A stretch of DNA of 64,000 nt from contig NC_064036.1 in assembly GCF_932526225.1 (NCBI RefSeq), positions 5,711,519-5,775,518 on the forward strand, read 5' to 3'. Shown piece by piece: positions 24,288 to 37,456 of the stretch (its first letter is position 1; the number at the start of each line of letters is the position of its first letter). Both the position numbers and the translations under genes were made by a program. Origin of the DNA: Nematostella vectensis. Taxonomy: Eukaryota; Cnidaria; Anthozoa; Actiniaria; Edwardsiidae. The notes under the pieces are model-generated. The model had not been told where the DNA came from. It made no database searches and saw nothing but the letters and a program-made list of their open reading frames with translations.

Positions 24288-27200
24288 TATAAACCAAGAC
24301 TAAAGAAATTTTGCCAAAATACGCTCTTTCCTGTTTATACGGCTGGTCAGCATGGGCTCCACAGAAAGTATGCTCGACGGCGTTCTGCGCACTACCGGAA
24401 AACCTCGCCCTCCAGACTGCACCGGAAATAAAAGCGATCACGGAAATATTAGTGGTCGAAAAATGCGAAAACGATAGTATGCGTTGATCTGGCTCAGCTA
24501 CAAACCGGGGGACAAGTTCTCCTGAAGGATTCTTCGCATTCGCAAACATCATGTGCAAGTCAGATTGTTTGAATGTTCGAGCTTCAGTGTGATTGAGATC
24601 GTAGATAAGGCGTATTATGTCGTCTGAACCCCTGTAGCGAGGTCAGAAGTATGTTACACGCACTGGTGGTGTTGAAACGTGCATGCGAAAAATGAACTGT
24701 GTTGGGTCTCCGACGTCACGATTAGATGAGACGGTCACACTTCTAAGCGCACGAAAAATTCCGGGTTAGGGATCGACGATATAAACTAAACTCTAGTTTC
24801 ACAAAAAAAAAAAAAAAAAAAAAAAACTCGCATGTAAAGTCACCGCTAATAAGGGATAAGACATGGGCGTTGTCTGTCTTTTTCAACAAAAACAATTTCG
24901 TGGCTGGGACAAAAAAAGTTCACATGAAATCGGCCTCCTTTATTATCTCTGACAAAGCGCATTTATATAAATGAAAGGAAAACAGAGAAACGTCGCATTT
25001 CTATTGACTCCGGAACTATGGAATATATAACCAACAATATTGGCCTAAGTTTTTAATTTTGTAGAGCCGCCCCTTCCTTTGAATTAAACCGAAAATTCTA
25101 GGAGATCTTATACATCACCTTTCAATGTGGCAATCATGATAATAACCCGAACAATTTTACTTCGACATTTCAAGTATAGCATTGAAAGATATTTTCCCTT
25201 TCTGGCTGAAACAGACCTAAAGGCGGTAGATCGCGGTTTCTGTTCTCGCCTCCATTCTTTACTCAAATAGATTATAATCACAAATGGGACGCAAATCAAA
25301 ATATATACAAAGTTTGTTTGGAAATCATTATGATTAGAATTTTATTAGGTGGGTTGTGGTAGGAGCGGTCAAAATGGATAAGGGATGATTCTTTAAGTTC
25401 GGACATAAAGAAAGCCGCAAGAAAAATGAGAATGGGTATAAGTAGATGAATCTGTCACATTTTCTTTGTTCTCTTCTATACCGGAAGATTTTATGCGGCA
25501 AACGACCATCTGCTATTTCGGAGGAGATGCGCTGTACATTTAGGATTCTTCCATTTATAGGAAAAGTCTTTGAAGCGTGTTCGCTTAACCGCTTTTTCAT
25601 TCTAATAATGAACCAATGAAACTGTGAATTGTGTTACTTTTTTCTCTTTCTCTCAACAAACGCGCAAATAAATCTAGGGAAATCTAGGACAAATGATATA
25701 ACGTCAAATTCTCCCAATAAAACTGAAGTAAAATATCATTTTAGAGAAACATGTTGGTGCGCTTTTAATCCACCAAAGGTTTTGAAAATGTCTCGAGGGC
25801 AGACGCTGAATAATATAATGATAAGAACAAAAGAGGAATTCGATTACGGCCAATAATGGAATTCCTAGTATCACCAGATCAGGTGTTTGTTTGAAAAAAA
25901 GGAAATACGCTGAGCAGTTCGTAGAATTAGAAAAGGATTGACCAAAGATCATTATAGTAATTGGATCTTAAAAAATGCCAAGACTGGAAAGAGACGGAAG
26001 TGGAAAACTCCACTCAACATTAAAGTGACCATGGGGTGACTTTGCAAAGAGATATGATATTGTACATTCTATTGTGTAAAACTATTTGTATAATATTGTG
26101 ATATTCTTATTTTCCCGTTGACAAGAATCCACTTTCCAATCAGTCAACCAGAGTAAAAGCACATTACACAATTACGGGAAAAGCTCTAACACAGAGAGAT
26201 GGGTTACTTAATTAAGAAAACGCAAAGTGGAAAACATAAATGTTTGACAGGGGAATATGTCGGATTTATCTTTGCCAGTGTCAGACTTCACGTCTGGGCC
26301 TTAATTGCATCATTCAGATTAATTAGGTTCCGTAATGCTTTTCGTTTATGTTGTACTTAAAAAACGACTAGTCGGTTCTTTTGTTTGTTCGTTTGGGAGT
26401 GTTCTACCGACAAAGCTTTTGGGTAATTTGAAGGAGCCAGAAGACAAAATATAAAACAAGGTTTATATATAAATACCGACAAAGAAAAATAAAAGCAGGA
26501 ATTTGCAAGTCAGTATTATCTAAATGAAAATGCGATTTCATTGTCACATTGTATGTGTCATGGCGATGGAGTGGTGGTACTGTGACTTTCAGCTGCACCT
26601 GTTATATGGCGATAAATATTGCGATTCTAAAAAAAACAAAAACATAAAAAACAAGAGATTCAACACTTATTGTCATTGTTTATTATCGTTTGTTTCATGG
26701 TCACTCAAAATTTGACTTCTACCCAAACCGGAAATTTCGGATTGGAATGGAAAAACTAATTTGCCCTTCACAGCAGGCGTCTTTGACACCCCGTGGTTTG
26801 CTGTGTGAAAATGAAATGACTGTAACTGATATACAAATAGAACGGAGAAATCATAGTCATGCATCCGCAGAGAACGCTAAAGCCACGAGGAAACGGACTA
26901 CCACTAACGGAGCAACAGGTGGAAATAAACGTGTCGACTGCTCAATCTAAAATACGCTGATGAAATAAAATAAAGTCTTTAATTGCGAATTCCAGTCAGT
27001 GATGTTTCGTGCGTTGCATTCCGTATTGTAAATATCCATCGGTCTCCAGATTTTTCAAATAGGTCAGGGACCGCGGAACCGGTATTGCCGGTATTGCCCG
27101 AGCAATACCAGAAATCGGCGAGAGGAAAGACATACATGAATGAGAAATCACTCCGCCGTAAATAAGCAAATAAGCATCATTTCAGATGTCGCTAGAACCC

Positions 27201-30200
27201 TCAGAAAGTGCTCGAGTTAAGCGGAAATCAGTGCCATTTTTCGAAATTTTCTCGGGGGGAGAACCCCCCCGAACCCCCCTACTGGGGCTCGGGCCGTAGG
27301 CCCTTCGCGGCGACGGCCTCCGGCCGCCGCGGCTCCGCGGTCAGTTATGGCCAAAGAGTTGGCAATACCAAGATCACGCCCGCTCCGCGGGCCCTGTAGG
27401 TATCCAATAGAAAAGGTATACTCTTTATCAACTACAAAAAAGAAAACAGAAAAACATAAGAAACAATGGCCAGTACGGGACGCAAAAACAGTTTTACGAG
27501 TGACTTTAAATCTCTTTAATAAATGATAATAAATTCTGAGTTCTTATCATACCGAGCCAATTTTCTGCATAATTCATGATGTTAAAAAGACAAATATAAT
27601 TTCACATTTTGGCACATCGTAAAAGCACGCGCTAAGACACACGAGGCAGGATGTGGCCGCTTTTGCCAACAATTAGTTGGCACTCATCAGAGACAAATAT
27701 CTGTAGATATGGGACGAACCCAGTGGTTCTATTTATCTGCCATCCTAGCAGACATAAAACAGCTGTCGTCATTTTCATTTAGTAGCGGGAAACTTATGTC
27801 TTATCGAATGAAATAACGCGACAAGGACAGCATTTATATGTGCTACAAAGGGGCGGGTCCAAAAGTTTAAAAAAGGGGGGCCAAGTCTAACCCGATCAAC
27901 TGAGGATGGACGATCTCTGAGCGTCTAAATATAGATCAGCTTAAGGCTTGTCGCGCCCAGGCTTCAAGTAATAGGCCGAGCGGTGAAGCCGCCGCCAACC
28001 TTCGTTCGCCTTCTCTTCTGCCTTTTTTCGCCACGCTTTCAGGTTCTATTAATCCCAGGGTATATGGGGTCAAATTTTGAAAGCTGAAATGCTGAGAGAT
28101 GAGATGTGAAATTTGAACCAGCTAATTAATGATAAAAACGTTTCAAAATCATGTAAGATTTATGTTCACCTCAATGCCAATCCTCCCCTTTTCAAATCTC
28201 TACCTCACACATTGTTTTACATAACTGCCATAGTTTGTTATTTTCGCATTTATCATCTTAAAAGAAAAATGCAGAATTTCGACAAGATATTTATTCATTA
28301 TATTAATCTCGATTTTAGTTTACACCATAATGAGTGAAAAATATTCCTGAGAATAAAAATATTCAAGTGAATACTTTGAATGCTTTCATTTTTTACAAGA
28401 TTCATTCAGATATTACTTATTCTTAAATTACAAATTTGCAAGTATCTAACAAAATTTTGGCAATAACACTCCCCTCCCCTGTGATAAAGTTGAAGGCATG
28501 GTATAATGAGCAATAAGCACCGTAACCTAATAATTTTCGAGAGAAAAAAGGTTTTACTGATAAATAACATTACATCCAAACTGAGAAAAACGACTCTGAA
28601 TGAATATTTCTTCCTGTGTTACTGCATTTTTTAATATGCCGACAATTTTAAACAGACCAGTTGCCTTGTGGCTTTCAAATTTAAAATCCTTGAAGGGTAT
28701 TCATGGCAACTCTCAGGTAGGCACTGACCTATCAAAAAGCACCAAATATAATTCTGTTGGTTCGAATGACAGAAGCCAAAAACCGGTTTATGAAACCAGT
28801 TTAGCAGGTGCAAATTATTTATGAAAATTCGCAGAATATTGAAAATCGCAGTACCTTAGTGCCTGTGAAATAAGTATGAGTAAGAAGGGAGCCAATCGCT
28901 ATTAACTATCTGTAGGCTACATTCTTGGTCTTTTAACATTATCTATCATTTTACTTACTATAATACTTGGCAATACATTACTATTCCTGAAAAATAAAAT
29001 GCAAAGTTCAAATTATTTAGAAATAGAAAAAAGACAGCAAGCTTTCTTTAGGAATTTAGTGATATAATACCCTTTTCAAACTAGACCCGGAACGCAGGGT
29101 TGACTGGGATACCTGAGGGATTGAATGTGCATCTGCAATTTGTTTGTGTTGTGACATGTGACATGTATGACAAAAGTTTTTCTGCCATAAAAACACCACC
29201 TTTGAATAGGATAAAAATATATGTATAATCGGGAAATACCCTGGGTTTCTGAGGATGTTTGAACTGTGACTGTTTAACATCCAAGTGGCATGCTTAACGT
29301 GACCAGAAGTGAACTGGTGACACTGTTGCCTTTAACCAGGTCATCGGCAGCCTCTGAAGCATGAAACTTAGACCCTGTTTTTTAACAGGGCAGAAAAAGG
29401 AGGTTTCTAAAATATGTCCTCTTGCATGAGAAAGAGATCAAAAGGCAACCTTTATGATGAAAGTGATTTTACTGCCATGCATAATAACCAAAATAGCCTT
29501 CCAGGTTAATGACCTTTGATCTTTGAAAAGGGATTGGAAATAGTACATTTAGGTTACAGAACAGGCTGTACATTTACTGAAATCTATAAATATTATAAAC
29601 TAATAAGTTCCTTCAAATATAATTTATTTCCCTGGAAATTGGTTCCTTTTTTCTTTTATTACTCAGATTAAAGAAGATTCTACATTGTATCAATTTTCAT
29701 CATTTTTTCATGTTTAATTAAAATTTCCCTGCTACAAGTGTGGGACAACAACCTTAGTGTCTTTCCATCACAGGTGGTTGAGTACAGAACATTGTTCTGG
29801 ATGGTGCTTATAGACTATCAAGTCAAACTTTCGAACATGGGGTTTCAGGACTTGCAATAATATAGAGCAGAATTGCTTAAAAAAAATGATACCCTGTTCA
29901 GGAAAAGTGGTAGATATGTAAGTCTACATCCAAACCACACCCACCCCATCCAAAAATACTGTTCTGTACTTTAACTTTTTCATACAATAAATGAACCTTG
30001 GTCATTGTTATTGTTATTTAAAATATTTTGAAATCCTATTGTTTAAAACTTTAACATGTATTACATTTTGACCTGACCAGGTGTTAAGGAGCCACCTTTT
30101 CCCATCACCAATATAGATTATGGCATCATACACAGAATGTATAATCAACAACCAAAGTACAACATTACTTGCTGCAAAAGTATTTTTTCTTTTATCTTCC

Positions 30201-30429
30201 CTTGCAGGATCAACTTTCAATCAGAGCTCCCTAGCATAAAATCTCTCACATACATGGATGTAATATTTAAGGACCATTAAAAATATATTTGTCATGGCTA
30301 CAAAATTAACATAGACCACCCCCTAATCCAAGCTTTTTAATAACAAAATGATGTATTCACGCTCAAGGGGAAGGCATACGTACATAGCTGTTAAAAAAAT
30401 AAGGATATAAGTTACTCACGTCACGTTTC
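24288..30429. other. Gene-poor intergenic region
   Basis: The Eph 5' flank (24,288-24,760) is moderately GC-rich and has a GACGTCAC CRE-like motif near 24,712. A 26-bp A run lies at about 24,800. At 29,440-29,660 a segment resembles an Eph intron segment at 14,400-14,660. No coding exon with a recognisable domain is seen; short frames on both strands look random. Confidence 0.5.
27230..27400. repeat. GC-rich dispersed-repeat fragment
   Basis: An abrupt island of high G+C in an A+T-rich region. It contains a CTCGGGGGGAGAAC / CCCCCGAACCCCCCTACTGG phrase and then runs of CGGC and CGCGG. The composition and the 'CCCGAACCCCCCTA' phrase look like transposon sequence rather than a CpG promoter; no gene starts here. 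Confidence 0.45.
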
Positions 30430-30813
30430 TCAGTTGTAGTGTATCAGGTAGAAGTCTTTTGTATAGTTTACCACATCTGGTGTGATGGACACGTTGAACA
30501 TTGTGTCGGTTAGAAAGTCACCCCTTCGCACCCATTCGTCTTTGGAGGGTGTCCATCCCACATTGAGAACCGCCGATACTTGGTAGAAGTCATGGTTATG
30601 CTCTGGTCTCGGGCAGGTGATGCTGTAGGCGATCGGTTGACCTTTCTTGTAAGTTGAAAGATCAACTTCTGTTTTCCCTATCAGTTTCGAACACACGTCT
30701 TGCAAAGCACAGTCTTCGAATTTCAGTTGAAGATGCGAACCGTTTGGAAACATCTCCGGTGCGGACTCGGGTAAGGTCATCTTCCCGGAGATCGTGATGT
30801 TAGCAGAGCTCAT
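30430..30813 (-). CDS. YbaY-like (YscW/type III lipoprotein-chaperone fold) protein
   Basis: Single open exon, 127 aa from the ATG at 30,813; the frame is also open to an ATG at 30,891 (153 aa), which would add a basic, Cys-containing leader. The start is chosen because the conserved part begins at once: ITISGKMTLPESAP, then LQLKFEDCAL, then Y(Q)VSAVLNVGW and GDFLTDTMFNVSI. This spacing resembles the bacterial YbaY/YscW family (Pfam PF09619 as I recall it), a small beta-sandwich domain of unknown substrate. No lipobox or clear signal peptide is seen with the short start. A bacterial-type domain in an animal could be old transfer or simply an under-studied family. It lies 625 bp downstream of PEX10 on the same strand. 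Its cellular role is unknown. Confidence 0.6.
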   Translation of the reverse strand: MSSANITISGKMTLPESAPEMFPNGSHLQLKFEDCALQDVCSKLIGKTEVDLSTYKKGQPIAYSITCPRPEHNHDFYQVSAVLNVGWTPSKDEWVRRGDFLTDTMFNVSITPDVVNYTKDFYLIHYN

Positions 30814-31437
30814 GATTATCGCAAGAGAGCTGAACCTTCGGCGTTGTTCTTTTGGAAAACTGCAGCAAAAGTGACCATCGAAGCATGACATTCATTTGTA
30901 AATATTCCCCACAGTGTATTCTGGGATTACCACAGGGATACCGTTCTTTCTGTATGACCCCTTTAGTCGTGTAACCAGAAAGTCAGCTTCCTATTTAAAA
31001 TTTGGCTTTATCACAATCGTTCTAGAAAGTAGTCAGGAGTTAATGAGTCAAATAACAATACTCATTTATAAAGAATCTGCAATGCATACCAAATGTCTAT
31101 TTCTATGCTCCATTTTTGGGGGGCGAGGGGTCTTATTCAAGGGGCTTTCCCTCCTCCGTCATACCTTCCCTCCCCTTACTACCACATGAGTGCTATGGCA
31201 ATTTTCACTTTGTCTTTAACACAATATTTTGTTTTCTTTTTTTTCTTTTTGGGGGAAGGGCATCTCATGATCTTATTTGAGGGACTTGCCCTCTGTCACA
31301 CCCCCATTACCACATGGGGGCTGTGGAATATGAATATGACCTGCTTCTCATCCATCTATTTACATGTACACCAATAATTTGCGCATGCTAATGGCATGAT
31401 TATTGTATAGGACATCTAATTTCCTATTTCAATGTTT

Positions 31438-34400
31438 CTATGTTGGCTCAAAGTGATGAAGGTACACCAGCCTTGACATCTGAAGAGGTTCACGGCAGAG
31501 AGGGCACTGAGGCTGAAAAAAATATCACAGGTCTAATTAAACTCATGGAGTTTTAACTTTAACATGTAGTTCAACTTAAAATCAACGGATTTCTCCACTT
31601 CAATGCACCAACCCATACTGATCATATGTAAACCAACCTAAATGCAGAGAGGGGTTATCATAGAAGTTAAACCCACAGACAAAATCATAGGCAGCAGGCC
31701 CGTTGCCAGGATTTTGAGCGGGATTTTTTTGGTACTTAATTTTTCCTTGATTATGTGGACCTTCCAGTCAAGTTGTGGGTTCTTCCAAACCCCCAGGCCT
31801 GGGCAGATAATATCACTAGCTTGGTTACAGCTGTTTCATTCTGGTAAACTCAATCAATCAGCTAACCAACTGCGATCTTGGATTGGTAGCCTAGCTCAGT
31901 CATGTGGGAAAGTGAGAAATAACTAGCAAAGGGGAGGATGTGGGAGGGACAGATAAAACCCTCTACACATGTTACCTGCAGGAACAAAGTTTTATTCAAA
32001 AATAGCAAAACATAAGGGTTGGGGGGGCAGGGGGTGATTATCTATAAATATCACTGGGGTCAGACAGAGCCCAAAATCAATACCAGAAAAAGGATAGAAA
32101 CTTATGTAAAATTATACCAGAGCCTAAAATTTCCACCCAAAAGTAAAACCTTATTTTTTTAAACTTCTCCAATAAGTACCAATATCATGGAGGAACACTT
32201 GTAAATCTAGTTGGTAGTGGTACAAAAGTAAGAAGCATACAAGGGCATACAGAATGAGAGAACCATCATACCTTAGAACTACACCATTCAGTTATACAGT
32301 GCCAGCAAAACAGATGACCACAAGAAGTTGAGGTAATGTGCTTGACGTTTTCCAGGCAGAGCGAGCACTTTAAAGTTCCAGGCATGCTTTGGGGTACAAC
32401 TGAGAGTTGTTCTTCTTTTCGGGGAAGTTCTGACAGCTCCCACTGAACCACAACACTTGAATCCTTGGATTTCTTTGAGGAATAAAAAAATTGTCAGAAA
32501 CGTCATAATAGACTATGACGTAGTAAAACATTTCCCAGTGTCTAATGCGCACCTGCTTACAATCCACACAAATTTTCAGGGCCTTTTAAAAAAAAATTAA
32601 AACCTGCATATAATACACACCCCAATAGAAAAAACAACAACAAGAAACAACCAAAAAATAGATAATGCATGATGTTTGATGGCTCAGTGTGTACTACAAA
32701 ATACAAATGTACAAATTGCTCAAATTACAAAATTACTTTATTTTAATTTATCAAACAAAACAAAATATTTATTAGGTGACTGCCTCCTCATAGACAAAAA
32801 TGTCAAGAGTGTACAGCATCATAACAACTATGTAACTTTACCAGTATATTGTTGCATAGAATTTTGTTCATCATTACACCCTGTTAAGAGTCAAACACAA
32901 GCACACTTGCTATTTGTTTGTTAACTACACTAAGGCTACTGATATTTGGAACCTTGGCACATGCAAATTCAATATAATTCACAAGCTAAAATCAGTACTG
33001 TAGATGTTAAGTTGTGCTAATGCAAAAGCCAGTCTGCTAATAACATACCTGGTAAACCTTAAAGAGCAAAGTCACGGCAAGCTGTACTGCAGACAGATAG
33101 CCTAGGAGCCTGTAAGTTGGCCTTGATGCACTGTCCTTTAGAGTCCGCCTAACAAGAAGCTGTGCAATAATATTTTAAAAACTACTGTAAAGGACCTGCT
33201 TTGTCAGTCCAGTTAGCTCATCACTTAGGCAGCCTTCGGTCACAATCACTTTACATGATTACAGGATATTATTGGCAAAACAATAAATATGTTGGAACTG
33301 AAAGAAAAAAACATATTTTACAGTCTCCTACTATTACGAACACTAAATTACAGTCCTGCGGTTTTTGATAGGTAGAAATAGAGAGACTTGCCTGTATAGC
33401 ACTGCAATACAAAACAATTAATAAAAACAGATTATATATGTGTATCATTAACATATAAAAAGAACTAAAAACATAAGAAATGACACCAGTAACATTTTCT
33501 TAAATTCTTGGCGAAAAATATAGCTCCCAATATCACTCTTCCTGGAATGCAAGTTCTTATCACGTCCATAACGTCATGAGGGAAGTGAAATCTATTTAGT
33601 CATACTTACATAGCTCACTCCAGTAACTCTTTTAGCAATGTGATAAAACACCCCTGTAAGGTAGAATACTGCAAGGTGGGCTCTGTGAAGAACTAAGAAA
33701 GTTACATAATAAGTACATATAAAAAGGACCTCCTGTTTAACTACAGAGTACAAACTGTAGAAAAAAGGGAATGAGCAAAGAAAAAGAAAAAAAAACATTA
33801 TTTTTATCAGCTCCATCATCATCATTATTCAAGATGATATGGATATATACAGTACTTACATAAGATAGACTGCTGGATGACAGGAATATTGTCTTTCAGC
33901 CATATTCTCAGACCTTCGCTAGCAACTAAAATATAAATGAACTGAAGTTCAGCATAGCTCATATTACACACCAGAAATTATAAAGAAAAGTTTGAAGCAA
34001 TATTATGACATAGACGCTTATATGACAGTCATTACCCTGAAACAATAACAAAGAGCCTTACATGGTGGCCATTGCTCTTGAGATTGTGCAAGGCTCCCTA
34101 GTCTCATCAGCAATTTGTTGAGCAGATATGGAGTGATGGTATGGAGAAAAACTTGGACTGCTCTTGCCTGCAAGATATATAGAAATTTATACCATGGCAT
34201 ATCAAAATTACAGTAAATCATGGCACAGAAATGCAATTGCATACCATATCAACTAATACAAACAGTTGTCATTGAACATGGAGAACGGCAATTGAATAAT
34301 CGTAGTTCAAATGATGGATATTGCATATGGGTATTGAAATCAAATGTAAGAATTAAGTTAGCTCAGTAAAGTCCATTGCATCACTCACTGTAGTGCGAGG

Positions 34401-35182
34401 TATAGCTCTTTTACTCTGATCAACTTGTACAATATTACAATATTCTTCACCCAGTGTCTGGAAACCTGCAGAAAATGGCAAAAAACTGGATAACCAGTTT
34501 AACAGTTCTTCTGTTAAAGCTTATGACCAATCAAAAAAAAACTAGAATGGCTTTGTGACTATGATATCTGACTGAATGTGAGCATGAATGTGTGACCAAA
34601 ACAGGAGCAAGAAGATGTATTAGGTCTACGTAAAAGACCTCTAATGTGTCTAGGCCCTATAATAAATAAACAGTAAGTTTGAATTGAAAAATGTTTTGCA
34701 TGGACAAGTGATATTGCCTAAACCCACACTTTAGCTTCCTCCATATAGATGAATTCAAATTACCAAAGCTCTTACCACAGATAGTAGTTAGCCCAAAGTA
34801 GCAAACATCTGCCAAGACATCAAGTTCTTTCTTCCATTTAATCCAAGAATGCACCCCTGGCCACAGATATACATTAATACTATGAAAAAAGTACAGTTTC
34901 TATTCCGGGGGGGGGACTGTCCCTCAGATTTATCACCAATCATTTGTTTAAGGAAAGAAGCTTGTATTAAGAGTTATCGGTCCCCCCCTTGGGAATTTTG
35001 ATCCCCCCTGGATCGGTCCTGTAAAAGTTAAAATAGTTAATACATATTGTATATGGTCTTGTGCAAATCCTACCTTTGAAATTTCTGAAAACCTGCCCGA
35101 TGTTTTCACGGAGATAGCTGGAGTAATGAACATCTTTTTGGTTGGCTCGTACTAACTCTGGCTGTCCAGCGCGAGCGAACAT
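31438..35182 (-). CDS. PEX10: Peroxisome biogenesis factor 10 (RING E3 ligase)
   Basis: Nine exons join in frame to 302 aa: 35182-35074, 34856-34776, 34465-34389, 34167-34062, 33925-33860, 33692-33610, 33159-33049, 32472-32272 and 31512-31438. The order of conserved blocks matches PEX10: ELVRANQKD, then [31 protein letters not shown], a membrane region with [18 protein letters not shown], and a C-terminal C3HC4 RING (CSLC…CGHLFCWHC…CPLC). PEX10 forms a membrane ubiquitin-ligase complex with PEX2 and PEX12 that mono-ubiquitinates the import receptor PEX5 for recycling. Human PEX10 is about 326 aa, so length is normal. The start at 35,182 was chosen by homology; an upstream in-frame ATG at 35,308 would add an unlikely 42 residues. 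All RING zinc ligands are present. Confidence 0.94.
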
Positions 35183-35308
35183 ATCAAAAAACACAGGTGA
35201 ACAAAAGTTATTTTTGCATGATATAAATACTATTTCTTCTTCACTATTTCGAAAAATCTTGGCGCTCAAGAAAAGCCCAAGAAAAATGCGTAGCAGACAT
35301 TCTCTCAT

Positions 35309-35320
35309 CCGCCATGTTGG
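35309..35320 (-). promoter_or_regulatory. YY1-like promoter element of PEX10
   Basis: CCGCCATGTTGG (minus strand CCAACATGGCGG) lies about 130 bases upstream of the PEX10 start. This motif is common just downstream of transcription starts of housekeeping genes in animals. Motif evidence only. Confidence 0.4.
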
Positions 35321-35589
35321 ATAGCCATCAGTCAGCAGAATGTCTGTTGGCTCAGACTAAACTCAACAGGAAACCCGCATAGCATTGGATTCTAGCAAAT
35401 GTGCCGGGGTATTGCTTCTTCTGTAACGCAGTCTTCATCTTTTGATAAGTAGGCACTTGAGTATTAAATATTGGTGGTTGGTCTCTACTCAGAGAGATTG
35501 AGACTGGGATATAAAAGTGCAAAAGATATAATAACCTTCTTATAATGAAAAAGTTATAATGTAAACGTTATTATGATTTGTCTGTATAA

Positions 35590-36368
35590 GGTCATGTCAT
35601 TTATTATCGTGAGGATACCGTGGGGGGGGGGGGGGGGGGGCACTGATTCCTTTGGGTGTTGTCTCTATATAACTTGACCAAGTGCCAAATCAGACTTCTT
35701 GGTTCAACCGGTCTCGATTCGGGGGCAGTTACTTGGCATGCACAATCCAGGAGTCCAGGAATCTATGCAATCAAGACACCTGTATTATTTTACTCCCCAT
35801 ATATATTTGTTCCATGGATTCAGCTATATGAAATTTATCAAGTGCTTATATTCCATATTAAAAATATTAATAAAACGTCTTAATGCTATAACCGCTCATT
35901 CTTCGTCATCAACATCCTCGTTCATATCTGTTTCTGTGTCTTCCTCGCTCTCTTACTTTTCTCTTTTCCCGCGCTGCGCTTTTCTTGCAAGACGCAGATC
36001 GACAAGCCTTTTTCCTTCTTCTGCGTCATCTATACCATCAACCTTTATCTGGTTGACAACCTGGATTTAGTGCCTTCAGACTTCTTCTCAATAAATGTTT
36101 TCAGCCAATTCCTTACCCCCACTTTCTGACCAGCTTGTAGTTAATCTCTTGCTCGCGTTCCTTTGACATTGTCGTCGCCGTTCCTTCATTTGCCTTACTT
36201 TAGTTTTCTGGAGGGGGTGGGGGCACCGAAAATATGAGGAAAGCTTAAGAAAGGGCATGGAAAATTTGTTCCTCCTGAAGGGGGAGGGGGCAATTAGTTT
36301 TAGCCCTTACTTTTATCAAAATTGTCACCCCTTCCCCCCCCCCCTCGGGGTAATAAATGAACTTTCCC
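35590..36368. mobile_element. Harbinger-like MITE, long copy
   Basis: Flanked by TAA on both sides. The right end, GGGAAAGTTCATTTATTACCCC on the minus strand, matches the left end GTCATGTCATTTATTATCGTG imperfectly. A G run follows the left end and a C run precedes the right end. The left 170 bp are homologous to the copy at 22,053. Low-complexity frames inside are not genes. Confidence 0.6.
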
Positions 36369-36594
36369 TAACGATTTAAGTAGCAGGGAGACTGAGACTG
36401 GAAACATGAACGACCCCATCCCCACCCCTCTCCCGACGTCTCTTTTGTAAGACGTCACCGCAAAGTAAAATCACATTATCCACGCTAGGATCTGTGACAC
36501 TATCCGCCACGATACCTTAAATCACTTCAATACTTCAATGAACAAACCAAAAAGACCCTTAGAGAGAGATTGAATAGAAAACATTTTTTTAAAT

Positions 36595-36816
36595 ATGAAC
36601 GCTGTGACAGGCGGAAAAAGGGGGAAAAAGACAAAAGGAGGTCTGGCTACTGAGTCTGTCATTCTCTACATGGGCAGCAGACGTAGGCAGCAGCCAAACG
36701 GTGTAGACATGGTTCTGCGCCGAATGTTATTTGAACAGGAGCTCAACAGTCGTCAGCAGTATAAATTGAATGGGGTTAGCTTCGAGGTGGTGGCGCTGGA
36801 GGAAACAGAATTCTAA
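36595..36816 (+). CDS. Small protein with the shared C-terminal T-[DE]-[LF] module, copy A
   Basis: Intronless frame of 73 codons with an ATG start. The N-terminus is strongly basic (GGKRGKKTKGG). Residues 40-73 form the 34-residue block shared, without gaps, with three other frames at 38.7, 50.2 and 54.3 kb: VLRRML at its start, Tyr in the middle, and ALEETEF at the end. It is the most divergent copy (EETEF where others have EDT[DE]L) but keeps all eight invariant positions. The end T-E-F fits a class I PDZ ligand (S/T-x-hydrophobic). I do not recognise the family. Conservation of frame and end position across four copies argues for coding. The start is the first ATG; a stop or an A/T-rich leader precedes it. 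Confidence 0.6.
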   Translation: MNAVTGGKRGKKTKGGLATESVILYMGSRRRQQPNGVDMVLRRMLFEQELNSRQQYKLNGVSFEVVALEETEF

Positions 36817-37393
36817 CATTAAGAACAACACAGCAGAATTAATCTATAATGCGGGAAGCCTTGATTGTTAGCTTTTCTCTTTCATCACACAGCTTTGCTA
36901 TTTCTGGTACCAGTATCCATACTGGTATCTAGTTTATTTCCGCGGTTCGCGTCGACTGAACTACAGTAGAGTGGCCCAGAAGAGTTTACCAACAGATTCG
37001 AGACAAATAGTGGAGCAACAAGTGTACAGACGCGCAAATGATCCTGCCGATAATGTCCTTTGCGCTCGCCAAGGCTGCTGGTCCTCTGTGATGTACAGAC
37101 AAACTCTGAATTACAACGCTGAAGATGAAGTGTGCGCTATAGCTTTACGAGTGATTAATAGGTACTGAAATTTCGCTTACAGGGTTGACTGGAATAGGAA
37201 CAGGTAAAATGCAGCATAGCAAATCGGTCTGACGAAAAGGCGTGCTTCCCGATCTCGAAGCAGATTGAGATTCCATTTTTTCAGGGCTATAACGAGCACC
37301 TCAAGTCGTTAAATGAACTACAACGCTTACCCATTATGTGCCTTTTTTTATATAAATGTAGCTGAAAGCCTCACTGTGCTATGCTTCGAATGT

Positions 37394-37456
37394 CTATCGA
37401 TCGGCCCCTTGGGATCGTGGGCTTATCCCCGATTGGTTTCGGTGGCCGATCGATAG
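37394..37456. repeat. 63-nt hairpin
   Basis: CTATCGATCGGCC and its exact reverse complement flank a 37-nt loop that can itself pair in part (GATCG with CGATT). It is isolated, GC-richer than its surroundings and not flanked by an obvious transposon. Confidence 0.5.

Noticed and set aside
36971-37168. 65-codon frame downstream of copy A
   Set aside because: It lacks the shared module and any known motif; probably chance or 3' UTR.
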